Assembly: GCA_033439685.1 (NCBI GenBank)
Contig: JAUEDM010000004.1
Span: forward strand, 496,001-560,000
Length of the DNA stretch: 64,000 nucleotides
Direction: 5' to 3'
DNA from: Apodospora peruviana
Lineage: Eukaryota; Ascomycota; Sordariomycetes; Sordariales; Lasiosphaeriaceae
The notes under the pieces are model-generated. The model made no database searches and was not told the origin of the DNA. It saw only the letters and a list, made by a program, of their open reading frames with translations. Shown here piece after piece: positions 46,051 through 56,787 of this stretch. Position numbers and translations under genes: made by a program. Within the stretch, counting starts at the first letter, position 1; the number at the start of each line of letters is the position of its first letter.

Positions 46051-47964
46051 ATGTCGACAAACGCCCAGGATTTCAACGCGGACGCTGCCTTCCAGCGCCT
46101 TGCACCTGAGCCAACCCGAGACATCACCACGTTCCGGTCATACATCACCGAAATTAGTCGGACGGAACAAACCGAGGTATGGGGTGTGATCGAGGCCCTG
46201 TATCCATACTTCTCCGCCTTGGACGGCCGATATCTCCCTCAAACTTCGTTGGCCGACATCTGGCGGGCGCTTATCTATGGTCCCAATGCCTCTGCCCATG
46301 TTTACCGGCGATGGTACTTCGAATCCCGGCAAGTCAACATCTACGGCATGATATACAAGTGGATGTTGGTAATGAACGAAGCGGGTGTCCTGGATGATGC
46401 TCTAAGCAAACTGGAGGCAGCACGTCCCGAGACGAAGAAACTCCATGAAGACGAGACCATCTTCAAGGCGCCAGCAAGAGATGGGTTCAGAAATTATTTG
46501 GGCGGTCGACTTCGAGCCCGTCTCTGGAGAGCCTGCCGCAAGAGGTTGTCGAACTTGGTCAACAAGGACGGAAACGCCCTCCAGGGCTACCCAACCACGG
46601 ATGAGGAGATGCGCCAGATGGTCAAACAGTTGTACGATGACATGATCGAGATGAACGACATCAAAGACAACTACCCGGCGAAGTCCAAGCACGAGGCCGC
46701 AGCAGAGGATCCCAAGCTCGGGAATCACCAAGTCAGGAGGATATACTTCATGACAGCTGTGGAACTGGAAGATCTCTGCTGGGAAATCATGGAAAATATG
46801 CGCGACATGCAAATGGGCAAGCTCAATATGCCGATGTGGAGTACCATGACGGACTTCGAGTACGATCACTTCGACACTTTCGCCGATCGATTCAACGTGT
46901 TCTCGCAGTTGGTTAAAGAACGCAAGGCCGCAGTCTGTAATTTGATGGCGGCCTCGAATGTATCCCGCCTGATCGCGTCGCCACAGGGGCAGATGTCGCG
47001 TAAAGCAGGGAACGCAAAACTGAACAAGAGTCGGCAAAACTTCCTGAAAGCGGGGAGGGAGCTCGTCAAGGACAACACATCGACAACTCCCATGCAGTCA
47101 ACTCCACCCGGTTCTGATGACAGCGCGAATACTTCGGCATGCACTGCTGATACTTCGGCATGCACTGCTGATACTTCGGCATGCACTGCTGATACTTCAG
47201 CACACACCGCTGATACTTCGGCACACACCGCTGATACTTCGGCGCACACCGCTGATACTTCGGCACCAGATGCTGCAAGTATTCCCACGACAACCAATGA
47301 GAATACTGGAGAGCCGAGCACCAAGCCAAAGCGAGGCCGCAAGCGAGCAGCAGAGTCAGTGGCAGAGGGCGAGCGGCCGTCGCAAATTCGACGAACGTCT
47401 CCCACAGCCAATTCCACGGAATCGCCAGCTACGGCACGCCGAATTGCCACGCCTAGAAACCGCAACCAAAGCAGCCAGCCAGCCGCTGAGGCCAACATGG
47501 GACCAAACCTGGTAGGAGAGCAGTCGACCACGGAACCCGTTCTGTACGCTACGGAACCCGTCCATTACTTTACGGAACCCGTCCATTACTTTACGGAACC
47601 CGTCCATTACTGTACGGAACCCGTCCATTACTTTACGGAACCCGTCTATTACACGGGGGATGAAAACTCGGTTGCCTACGGCCAGGTGAAAATGACAAAC
47701 GGTACAGCTGAGACGGTCTTGTACGATAACAACCCAACTCCCGCCGGTGTTGACGGCATGCTGGACACAGATGACTCTCAGAACGCTGACTCTGAAAACG
47801 TCGCTCCAATCTACACTGCCAAATACCCCGAGCTTCCCGGCTTTAATGGACAGGAGTGGGATGGCGAGGCGGAAGATCTGGAGGAGCCAGATGACTCTTT
47901 GAATGCTCGGCGGATATATGATGACTTGTTGATGCTAAATGGGAGTTTTGGAGGAGGGAGATGA
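46051..47964 (+). CDS. orphan 637-residue protein with two internal heptapeptide repeat arrays
   Basis: A long single open frame; I recognise no family. Residues 1-340 look like a folded, mostly helical domain (IEALYPYFSALDGRYLPQT, HVYRRWYFESRQVNIYGMI). Two features follow: six TSA(C/H)TAD heptads (about residues 361-402) and, later, six TEPV(H/L/Y)Y(F/A/C/T) heptads (about 494-535). Between the arrays lies a basic nuclear-localisation-like KPKRGRKRAAES and a Ser/Thr/Pro-rich stretch. The C-terminus is acidic (EAEDLEEPDDS), ending in GSFGGGR. Both arrays are in-frame 21-bp minisatellites, so length probably varies between strains. A nuclear role is suggested by composition only. The frame, its spliced leader and its balanced codon use support a real gene. 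It sits between two repeat-rich tracts. Confidence 0.7.
   Translation: MSTNAQDFNADAAFQRLAPEPTRDITTFRSYITEISRTEQTEVWGVIEALYPYFSALDGRYLPQTSLADIWRALIYGPNASAHVYRRWYFESRQVNIYGMIYKWMLVMNEAGVLDDALSKLEAARPETKKLHEDETIFKAPARDGFRNYLGGRLRARLWRACRKRLSNLVNKDGNALQGYPTTDEEMRQMVKQLYDDMIEMNDIKDNYPAKSKHEAAAEDPKLGNHQVRRIYFMTAVELEDLCWEIMENMRDMQMGKLNMPMWSTMTDFEYDHFDTFADRFNVFSQLVKERKAAVCNLMAASNVSRLIASPQGQMSRKAGNAKLNKSRQNFLKAGRELVKDNTSTTPMQSTPPGSDDSANTSACTADTSACTADTSACTADTSAHTADTSAHTADTSAHTADTSAPDAASIPTTTNENTGEPSTKPKRGRKRAAESVAEGERPSQIRRTSPTANSTESPATARRIATPRNRNQSSQPAAEANMGPNLVGEQSTTEPVLYATEPVHYFTEPVHYFTEPVHYCTEPVHYFTEPVYYTGDENSVAYGQVKMTNGTAETVLYDNNPTPAGVDGMLDTDDSQNADSENVAPIYTAKYPELPGFNGQEWDGEAEDLEEPDDSLNARRIYDDLLMLNGSFGGGR
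47131..47268 (+). repeat. 21-bp minisatellite 1 in the orphan gene (TSACTAD/TSAHTAD)
   Basis: Six full units plus a partial one, consensus ACTTCGGCATGCACTGCTGA. The first three units encode Cys at position 4 and the last three His, so two subtypes have each expanded. Confidence 0.95.
47530..47655 (+). repeat. 21-bp minisatellite 2 in the orphan gene (TEPVHYF)
   Basis: Six consecutive 21-bp units beginning ACGGAACCCGTCCATTACTT, in the same frame as the gene. The outer units are the most diverged. Confidence 0.95.
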
Positions 47965-48440
47965 TTTTTTTTCCGGAGGAATACAACCTGGTTGCTAAAG
48001 CAATGGATGTTATGGACTACAGGGCTGATAGGTGGAGGATTATGGGCTTTTGGGGCGAATGTACCATGGGTTACGACGCTGATAAATGGAAGGGTATTGG
48101 TTTCTAGGCAAATGTATCATAGAATACAGCATGAGCGAGGTCTTGGGTTGATAGGGGGCCGAGAGGAGTTACCTGTATCTATCGATCAACAATGACTGAA
48201 TGGGGTTATGGTATGTCTGAGTGCAACAATTAATTAGTGAAAAGCTTTGATGAATGAAGAACCCGGTCGAGTAATGAATGAAGGGCCTTCTGATTCTCTT
48301 ACGAGGACGTACAACGTAATTCTGGCTGAAAATGTGAAAATAGTCTTTACGGCTGTTGTGCCCTGAACCGACTAGGTCGCGCAGCGACAGCGGTGGGCGC
48401 ACCAGGCTCGAGTTGAGCAGTACAGTACATAACCCACTAG

Positions 48441-48540
48441 ATTCTAAGTCCTGACAACTTAGAATTCTGGCATCCTTTTGAATGGGAGCCTAGCTCAGTT
48501 GGTTGTGGGTCAATTGAGTACGGGTATGACAGCGGCTTTG
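48441..48540 (+). repeat. tRNA-like (SINE-like) repeat, copy 1
   Basis: Begins ATTCTAAGTCCTGACAACTT, contains CTGGCATCCTTTTG and then TAGCTCAGTTGG at 48491-48502. The last is a good Pol III A box of the tRNA type. No clear B box follows at tRNA spacing. Confidence 0.6.
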
Positions 48541-50395
48541 TAATCCGAGTAAATACTAGTAGCGAAGTTAACCCTGAAAGTTTCTACGGCTAGCGTAATA
48601 TGTATTAGCGTAGAGATGACGCAAGGCTTAATGAGTATCTTTTAAAAGGTATACATATATGTATGATTCTTTGTAGGTTCTCTCATTAATAAATGAGAGG
48701 TCCAGTTGTAGCAATTGGTGAGCTGCAACGGGAAGTCGGGAATGATGTCTGGATGCTAGTCTTTTCGTTGATTTGTCTTGGTGCTCTGCTCAAGCGATGG
48801 TGATGCGAGGCAATGAAACTGGTGATTCAGGACAGTCAATATCAGGCGTAATAGTCCAAGGACGTAGTGTGTTATCAAAGAAATTGTATCCCATTGTCAA
48901 ATCTTGATAAAAGATAATGTCCGGCAGTCCCGGGAGTGTTGGATCCCGAGTCAGAGAATTCGCTCTTCAAAAGCTATAGCTGATGTTGCTACGACAGAGA
49001 TAGTTTGGGTTGGCAGTTCTGCAAATAGTGCTGCTAGCCCTGGAAACCGCCAATGCCTCCATGATATATTCTTAGCTAGCCGATGACTCCCGTTGCCATT
49101 CAAGTTCGATATCTGCGCCGGCGCAGATTGCGCGCGACCATCCAGTGAGGGTGTGTTCTGGGCAACAGCCGGGGCGGAAGCAGCTGAAGCAGCAAAGAAG
49201 ATGGTGCCCTCAGGACGCTATGCGTTCTTTTGAAGCTCTAAAGGAATTAAATAATTTCTGTGCCTCGAAAGTACTGAGAAACATCGAAGTTGGGAGACCG
49301 TCCGGGAGGAGGTGGTGCAGATAGCCCATTGAACAGGGATAGCTTCCGGGGATAATGAGACCGACAATATCCCGGTTTGAGTGAGACAACACTTACCTTG
49401 ATGCTTGGAGAGAGATGAGGACTATGACCAGTAAGCTGGGTTTGGCTGGGCAGTTTGTTAGTTCTGAGGTGGACTATGAGGTATAGTATTACCTCTAGTA
49501 TTCTCTTGGTATGAATTTACGCAATAAGAGGTTGTTGACTTTAGGTTACATAGGAGTTATAATTGTGGAATAACTGAAAGAAAGCACCATTACTAAGGCA
49601 GATTACATGTAAAGAGACAGCGGTTAGTAGTAATCGTCGAACTATAACCTAGTAATAGAGTTAAAAATAAACTCGGATAGATACTACTAGGATAGGTTCT
49701 AAGAACAGTAAGGTAGTTAAACCTCTAAATGGTAAAATGTATTTTCTATCAACTAAAATATTTAATCCAAAAGATCGCAATGCCTTGCAGCTCCTTTCAT
49801 TCGTATTACTACACTAAGTAGAGCAGACGAACTCCATAACTACCAAAAGCAGATGGGGAAAAGGGTTCAGATCTTAAGGTAGATCTCAGCTTTCCCCAAT
49901 TACTGCTATAAGTGTAAGTGAAGAATAGAAGACACCCAGAGGAAAGCAAAAATAAAGCGAGATCCTGTCAGCGAGAGTGAGTAATTCTACAGAAGAAAGA
50001 GGCACTTAAAGACTAATGTAGCAAGACTTCGGAGAGTCGATAACCAGAGCATGAAGAAAGATTTAGGAGAAGAGGCTGGACGGTGGGTTTTTGCTAGGTC
50101 TGACAGCTAGAATGACTAACTCCCTCCCCATAACTTTACAACTTCTTCAAAAGCCTATTATACGGGTTAGATTCCTGCCGGTGTTGTGGGATGGCTTGCT
50201 GTGCGGCTTGCTGCTGCCCTACAATAACCCTCTGCTCCATACTAGTTTTCTCAACATAGATAGCTGTTCCGAATCTTTCCAATATGAGAGTGTTAGTAGA
50301 CACACTTCTTGTAAAATGTATAAAGAAGTAAGGAGCTAATACATACACCGAGCTTGTTGTCATGGCGTGGCTCTATGTAGTATATAGTCCACAGT

Positions 50396-50887
50396 ATTCT
50401 AAGCCTCGTCAACTTGGAATTTGACATCCTTTTGTAATGGGAAGGTTAGCTCAGTGGTGTGGGTCATTGTGCGACGCCGTCACAGTTGTCAGCTGGGCTT
50501 CCCTCGACACGATCCAGACTAGGGACGTCGCAAAGACCATGCTCACTACCGTGGCTTTCAATCTCTATAGCAACCGCTTGGCCTTGTCGGCCAGTTGAAT
50601 TATCCGGAAAAACTTCATGCTATACAGATTGGCACTTGTATTCTTCGTTATGGCCCCATTTCTCCCTAGTTGGCCAAGGTTGATGAGTGGCAGACCAAGG
50701 TCTCACCGCCCGGGTTTCATATGGTCAACCCGCCGACATCTTCCTAGAGGAAGTGCAAGTATACATCAAATAATACGAACAGGGTTGTGACAAAGCCCAC
50801 CCAATTGACCCAAACCAACTGAGCTAGACCCCCTCACACCAAAAGGATGCCAGAATACCAAAGGTGCCAACCTTCGGAATTCTATTG
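50396..50887. repeat. inverted pair of the tRNA-like repeat (copies 2 and 3) flanking about 310 bp
   Basis: Copy 2 (50396-50480, plus) begins ATTCTAAGCCTCGTCAACTT and has the A-box-like TAGCTCAGTGG at 50447-50457. Copy 3 (50791-50887, minus) has CTGGCATCCTTTTGG and TAGCTCAGTTGG at 50826-50815. The two face inwards, so the unit could be a fold-back or MITE-like element, or two separate SINE insertions. Confidence 0.55.
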
Positions 50888-51251
50888 GGTTATATGCCAT
50901 TGACGGTCGCAATCAATTCAACCAAGGCTCAATCGAACCGACCGTCACAAGGGTAGACAGACGTATAAGTGCTGGGTTGGCTGACTGCTTGGGCGAGCTT
51001 GTTCAAAGAATAATGCCCGTGAGTTTCTGTTTTTTCCAGCTACGGCTTAAGTGCGTCATGTCGAGTTTAAACCACTGAGCAACATGTTGCATCCTAGTTG
51101 CGGAGATCCAGCGGGGGGACTTAAGAAGTTTAAAAATCTGCGAATACAACCTGGAAGTTTCCCTATGAAGGCTACATAGTACGGTACCAACACAGACCGG
51201 TTCGGCCTCTAGTAGACGACGAGGAGGACTTCGACTTCCATGCGAAGGTTG

Positions 51252-52547
51252 TCACATCCATCTTCGGGCGCCGCGACCCCTGTTCCCTCTTCCACCTCCA
51301 CCGCCTCCTCCAGCAGCGCCTCCACCGCCGCCCATGGATTGATCATATCCACCATAGCCTTGACCCTGATTACCCCCAAATCCTGCACCAAAGTTTTGCC
51401 CCTGAACCCCTTGGCCACCAGCGCCGCCAGCACCGCCTGTATTCTGCATGCCAGCAAACATGGACGACATGGCGCCAACATCCATCTGACTCGGGTCCAT
51501 GCCTCCGGCCATCATCTGCTGCATCATGGCTTGCATCTCTGGGGGGATGCCGTCCAAGCCGGGCATCGCGGGTCCAGGTGCAGCACTTGGTGCCGCACCG
51601 CCCGGCGCTCCGGGGAGACCAGGCATCATGCCGCCCATCATCATCATGTTCGTCATCTCTTCCAGCATTTTCTTGTTGTTTTGCGCCACGGCCTCCTGGC
51701 TGTATTCGCCGCGGAGCGCCTCCTGCTTCTGGGCATATAAGGCCCAGGTGAATTCGTCAAAACCGTAGTTGAAGTAGTCTGATAGATCGGTACCTGGCTT
51801 GCGCCATGGCTTGTCATTCTCGGCGAGGTCTGGAGAAATAAACAGGTTAGCTTGGGGCCAGTGCCGCTTGGACGGATCCCCGTCAAGTGTCCCGGCGCCC
51901 CAACTCTGACTCACCTTCGTCGATATTGACTTGTGTTAATGGTTTTCCGGTTGGCTTGTGTATGGGTATGACGTTCACATCGACCTTGGACGTGGATACT
52001 GGTGGGAGATCCGCTTGGGATTGTCTGGGCTCCTCCTTTTTGATAGGTGCAACCTTGACCGCAGTCTCGTTGGCCGTCGACCGTTGTGGTATATTTCTTA
52101 TTTCGCTATATCGTGATTGCCTACCAACAAGAAATTTGTATTGATCAGCTCGGTTTGCAAGAGTTGGTTGTTGTGTTGTCGTGGTGGTGCGGGCTTCTTA
52201 CTGTAAAGGCGACGGCTTTGATCCGTCTTTCCTCTCAATAATGATATCGACATCCTGGTAAAGCAACCATGGTCAGGTTGGAAACAGCATGGTGGCATAC
52301 TCGCAAAAAGAAAAGGAAATATCCTTACAGAGTCGTCATCCTCGTCCATTTCACCGCCCTCGTCCTCTTCCTCCTCTTCGCCCTCTTCAAGCTCCTCGTT
52401 TGGCTCTGCCTTTGTTCCCACCGCGGGCGCTGGAGCTGCAGCCGGAGCAGTGGCCGGGACTGTGCTGGTTGTCTCTGGCGCAGATTGCGCCGTGGTAGCC
52501 TGCGGCTCCTCGGGCGCGTAGAAATCGTCGTCCTCGTCAATATCCAT
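51252..52547 (-). CDS. FIP1: FIP1, pre-mRNA 3'-end polyadenylation factor
   Basis: Exons 52547-52329, 52254-52202, 52120-51915 and 51829-51252 encode 351 residues. The N-terminus is acidic (MDIDEDDDFY and a Glu/Asp-rich run ending at residue 73), as in yeast Fip1, where this part binds poly(A) polymerase. The Fip1 motif proper sits at residues 166-190: KPWRKPGTDLSDYFNYGFDE then FTWALYAQKQ. The C-terminus is Met/Gly/Pro-rich and ends in an RGG-like GGRGNRGRGARRWM tail, likely RNA-binding. Fip1 links poly(A) polymerase to the cleavage and polyadenylation factor in the nucleus. The gene is divergent from NUP49 with 432 bp between start codons. Confidence 0.95.
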
Positions 52548-52979
52548 AATGTATTCGAGTATGCGACGCAAATGCCGTGCTAGTCAAGTTGTTGTTGTGA
52601 CAAAGAAGCTGTTCTTGCGTGCCGCTTTCCGCGCTGGAAGCTCCCAATTCACAGGTGAGGTTGAGCACTTGATTATGTAATGCACATAAAGTTTCACCGT
52701 GGTGAGCGCTTTGGGCAGGCGGTCAAGGCGCGTCCCGGCCGTCGCAAAACCGGTTCAATTGGGACGCGAAGAGTGCCAGGCGGTAACCGTGGGGACAGCT
52801 TAAAAAAGTTGGGGCAGCCTGACAAACATGCAATCCAATCCGTCAAACTCAAAACCATCATCCTGGAAAAAACAGCGTCAGTAATCGATATCTGCTCCAC
52901 ATCGGCACATCCGACTGGACTCGCCTGAGCTAGCATCCACGACTCGCGGCCCGAAAGTGTCGTACAGTAGGAAACTGGG
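52548..52979. promoter_or_regulatory. bidirectional promoter between FIP1 and NUP49
   Basis: The start codons lie 432 bp apart on opposite strands, so both core promoters must lie within this interval. I saw no TATA box at a usual distance from either start. Confidence 0.6.
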
Positions 52980-54726
52980 ATGGCTCTCGCACGGTCAGCC
53001 AGTGGTCCTGGTGGGCTCAGCATCAATACGGGAGCCGCCAATATTTTGTAAGTTTTTTGTCTCATTCTTTGCGCCGATCTTCGCGTCCACATTCCACGCA
53101 TCTAACCAGAATTTTCCGCAGTGGAGGTACCAATTCGACCCAGGCGCCCGCGGCTGGTGGAGGGCTCTTTGGTGGAAGCGCGACGGCATCTCAGCCCGCA
53201 CAGTCGACTTCTTTGTTTGGCACGGCCACTTCGCAGCCCCAGACCACCGGGTCTTTGTTTAATACGGCATCCACGAACTCGCAGCCGCAACAGGGTGGAG
53301 GCCTGTTCGGAACATCCAACGCGCAGACTACGAACAACCAACAGCAGCAACCACCTCAACTGCAAATCGGCACCGGCACCGGCACCAGCTTGTTCGGCCA
53401 GACAGCAAACACCCAGAACCAACAACAGCCCCAGCAGCAACCACAACAGCAACAGCAACAGCAACCACAACAGCAACAGCAACAGCAACAGCAGCCTCAA
53501 CAAGGTGGACTGTTCGGCTTGGGAACAACTACAACAGGAAGCGGTGGAGGACTGTTTGGCAACACGAACACAGCACAACCGCAGCAGATGAACTCGCTAT
53601 TTGGCGGCACGGCTGCCCAGCCACAGCAGCAGCAGACTGGCGGTCTCTTTGGAGGTCTCCAGACCCAAACGCAACCGACACAAACCGGTGGGTTGTTTGG
53701 GGCATCTACACAGCAGCAGCAACAACAGCAGCAGCAGCCCCAAGCAGGCGGTGGTCTGTTTGGTGGCTCGACGGCAGGAAACACAGGTGGTGGTCTATTG
53801 TATGTCGTCCTCCCTCGCTCCATTTCTCCATTATCTAACCTCCCCTTCTCAGCTCCAATCTCGGTCAATCGCAGCAACAGCAGCCGCAACAAGCCAACGC
53901 TTTCGGACAGACCGGCCAAACCGCCGGGCTCACCCTAGGCCAGTCCACCAACCAGCAGCAGCAGGTCGTCCCGGGAGTACGCATCGACCTGAGCAACATC
54001 CGCTCCACCACGCGCTTCAACGATCTGCAAGAGGACCTGCAGAAGCAAATCGCCCAGATCGACGAGGGCATCCAGAAGTGTATCCGCGACAAGGAGGCCG
54101 TCGACGCCTTCCTCCCCTCGCACGGCGACCAGGTATACGCGATCCCGGCCGACGTCAGCTTCGTGACGCGCAAGTCGGAGGGCGCGCACGGGGCGCTCTC
54201 GGGCGACGTGACCGTCATCAACCAGCTGCGCGATTTGGTTAAAAAGGATGCCGAGCACGCCAAGCTTTCCTTCAAAGCCATCGACAACCTCAAACTGCCG
54301 ACGCAATACCACCAGGCCGGGCTGTGGTCGACGACTAGGGGTCACCACCACCAGCATCAGGCGGGCGGCGCGTCGGCGGCGGCCGGGTCTGCCGAGACCG
54401 ACGAGGAGACCAACTCGGACCTCATCACCTACTTCTCCAAGACGGCCGACGAGATGGAGGACACGATGGTCAAGTTCTCGCGCAACCTGGGCGAGATCGA
54501 GTCGCATCTGAGCGGCGTGCAGGGTAACATGCTCGAGCAGCTGCAGCGAGTTGCCGCGCAGTCAAAGAACGGTAGCCAGGGCGGTATGGACGAGCGTGTC
54601 GTCGAGCTGGCTGCTGTGCTGCGTGACTTTGAGGAGAGCATCCTCAAAGTTGCCGGCGTGGTTGGAGGTGTCAAGGAGGGCGTGACTGAGCTGCAACTCA
54701 AGGATTTCATGGGCCACGGTGGCTGA
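52980..54726 (+). CDS. NUP49: NUP49-type FG nucleoporin (Nup62 subcomplex)
   Basis: Exons 52980-53047, 53122-53799 and 53853-54726 encode 539 residues. The N-terminal half is an FG domain with many GLFG repeats (GGGLFGGS, GGLFGLG, GNTGGGLF) separated by Gln-rich spacers, including three long poly-Q runs. From about residue 290 the sequence becomes helical and charged (VRIDLSNIRSTTRFNDLQED onward), the coiled-coil part that assembles with Nsp1 and Nup57 in the central channel of the pore. A His/Ala-rich insert (GHHHQHQAGG) interrupts it. The first exon was fixed by phase (ANI-FGGTNSTQ). The homologue in animals is Nup58/45. The protein acts at the nuclear pore complex. Confidence 0.93.
53415..53740 (+). 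repeat. CAG/CAA trinucleotide-rich segments encoding poly-Gln in NUP49
   Basis: Runs of mixed CAA and CAG codons at about 53421-53503, 53618-53638 and 53710-53740. The mixing of codons should limit slippage compared with pure CAG. Confidence 0.9.
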
Positions 54727-55340
54727 GTTGTCCAAAATCAAGCAGATGATGGCGTGATGGACTAGCATCGGATAGGCTGGGAAAGACATGATACACGATG
54801 GAGGCGGCGAACATGGTGTTTCTGGTGTACAAAAAACAAGAGATAGTAGTGTACGCAGCTAAGACCTGAGGCAGTTTGTCTTCCAAATACCAATACCATA
54901 ACAGCAACATATAGAAGATGTGGCCAACGTGAATGTGTGTACACGAGCATGCAGGAAAGACTCTTCTGTGTTCAGAGGTTGGGGGTTCAAATCCCGTTGT
55001 ATAGTAGGCTGGGTCAAGTTTTTGAAGTCTTAAATTTCAAGTTTGCTCCTATGCCAACTACTAAATAGAGCCTTGGAGTTGTCGTCAGCGGAGGATGAAA
55101 ATGAAAATGGTATCAATTCCTGCCTAGGTAATATCCCCTATCCCCCATTTTTGCCCTTGAGCCCGGTAAATCTATCTATTTAACCCAGGATGCAGTACCC
55201 GTAATCCGTACTCCAAAATTTTACAAATAAACAAAAGATTTTGTTGCAACACCGTGAAGACGCCAGGCCACCCGGTGACAAACCGCCCAAAGCTTCCGAG
55301 CAACAGATTTGCCATCCAACCTTGACCGCCAACTGGCACA
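54727..55340. other. convergent intergenic region between NUP49 and RPC31
   Basis: It contains the 3' flanks of both genes. A perfect Pol III B box GGTTCAAATCC is at 54984-54994, with a weak A-box-like TGGCCAACGTG at 54921-54931, but no tRNA cloverleaf can be drawn. Confidence 0.55.
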
Positions 55341-56295
55341 TCACATGTATTCACCACCGTCATCGCCACCGTCGTCACCATAATCGTCGTCATCTTGGTT
55401 GCCGTCAAAGTACGCTTCGGCGTTGTAGTCATCCCCCGACTCGTACTCCTCCTCGTACTGGTCATCCTCTTCAATTTGTCCCTCTCCATCCTCATCATCG
55501 TTATTTTTGACCCAATCGTCATCGTCCTCGCCTGACAGCATCCCCTGGTCATCGCCGTCTTCGACGCGCTTCTCAACAGTATTGAGAAGCTGCAGCGCCT
55601 TGTCGTAGTTGCCGTCCTTGTCTTTCTGCTCTGCTTCGTCTAAAAACAGTTCCTCGGCGGTCTTGAGCGACGTGATACTGGATAAGGCGAGCGTCTTAGG
55701 CCCTGTTTTCCGACGTTTGTGGGCTGGGCCGCTAGTGGGCGCATCGTCGCCATCTAGTGTCGCATGAAGCTCTTGCGGGAAGAACTCTTTCGCAAAAGGC
55801 CGAGATTCGAGGTCCGGGAGAGTTCGTTCGGCTTTGGTATACTTTTGTGAGTATCTTTGCACGGCCGTGAATGGGTCGTCGGTTGCTTTGCTCGTCTTGC
55901 CGTATCGGTTGTTGATCTGCTCTTGACCGTAGGTACGCCCGCGCTTGCCGGTGGCTGTGGAGGTCCAGGTACGTGGTTGTGTGTAGAGTGGCCCATCGTG
56001 GCACTGTTCGCGGAAGAGGAGGAAAAAGGACACCTGCTTCTCTTCCTTTTTCGAAAGGGAGGGCGCTATGGGAACGTTGTAGCGCTGCGGTTCGTCGAAG
56101 ACAGATTAGCTATCCTGAACTCGATCTCTCGTGACATTCGTGACCGCATACCGGAAATAGCTCTGAAGGCTTGCCATCGAGGACAATCTCGGAATCCGTA
56201 GTCCAGGGAACGTTATTTTGTGCGATGCTTCGTCCTCCGCCGCGCCCGAAGCCGCCTCCACGGCCGCGGCCACCTCGGCCACCTCGTCCTGACAT
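55341..56295 (-). CDS. RPC31: RNA polymerase III subunit C7 (Rpc31)
   Basis: Exons 56295-56152 and 56084-55341 encode 295 residues. The N-terminus is a Gly/Arg-rich MSGRGGRGGRGRGGG run, followed by the conserved PWTTDSEIVLDGKPSELFP and KEEKQVSFFLLFREQ with a DGPLYT block, typical of Rpc31/RPC7. The C-terminal 80 residues are extremely acidic (EEDDQYEEEYESGDD and a Gly/Asp-rich end), as in all family members. Rpc31 is part of the Rpc82-Rpc34-Rpc31 trimer that opens promoters of tRNA and 5S genes. It is divergent from the HSM3-like gene, with 492 bp between the start codons. Confidence 0.93.
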
Positions 56296-56787
56296 TTCGC
56301 TTTTTGACTGATTATAGGGATTGGCGTTGCTACATGGGAGTACGTTTGCCAGTTATGGGCGAAAATAAGAAGCAATGAACGATGGGAGAACTGCTCAGGT
56401 GGGTATGAGTCGAGCGTCCGTTGTTCGAACCGCCCGTCAACTCAAAATTATTGCGGGGCACCTGTCCTGCCCCACCCACCGTGCGGCAGCCTTGCAAACA
56501 GGCAGGAGCTTGGTCCCCAGCCCCTGTTCAAAGCCAGAGCTTAACCCCCTCCCTAGCGCCCCTGTGTCTCCAAATGCCCTGTCGATCGGGCAGCTGACAG
56601 CCCGGCTACAGGTCCCCTCTTTGACCTGACCTGACCTTGAATTACGTCTCCAAGTTTCTGCCTCACTCTCACCCACATTGTTGACTGCAATAAATTTCTT
56701 GCCATTCTCCCGCGCATACCCTCACAAGGAAAGCCAACTCAAACCTATATTTTTTGAATTTTCATCAGAGATCTACACGAACGAACC
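56296..56787. promoter_or_regulatory. bidirectional promoter between RPC31 and the HSM3-like gene
   Basis: Divergent starts at 56295 (minus) and 56788 (plus). A CCTGACCTGACCT short repeat occurs near 56623-56636. No tRNA or other gene lies between. Confidence 0.55.

Larger units (their letters stand above)
47965..51251. other. AT-rich, repeat-bearing tract without recognised genes
   Basis: From about 48.2 to 51.1 kb the sequence is markedly AT- and TA-rich (for example 49480-49800), as expected of DNA altered by repeat-induced point mutation. It contains three copies of a tRNA-like repeat (listed separately). No intact transposase or reverse transcriptase frame was seen. Confidence 0.6.
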
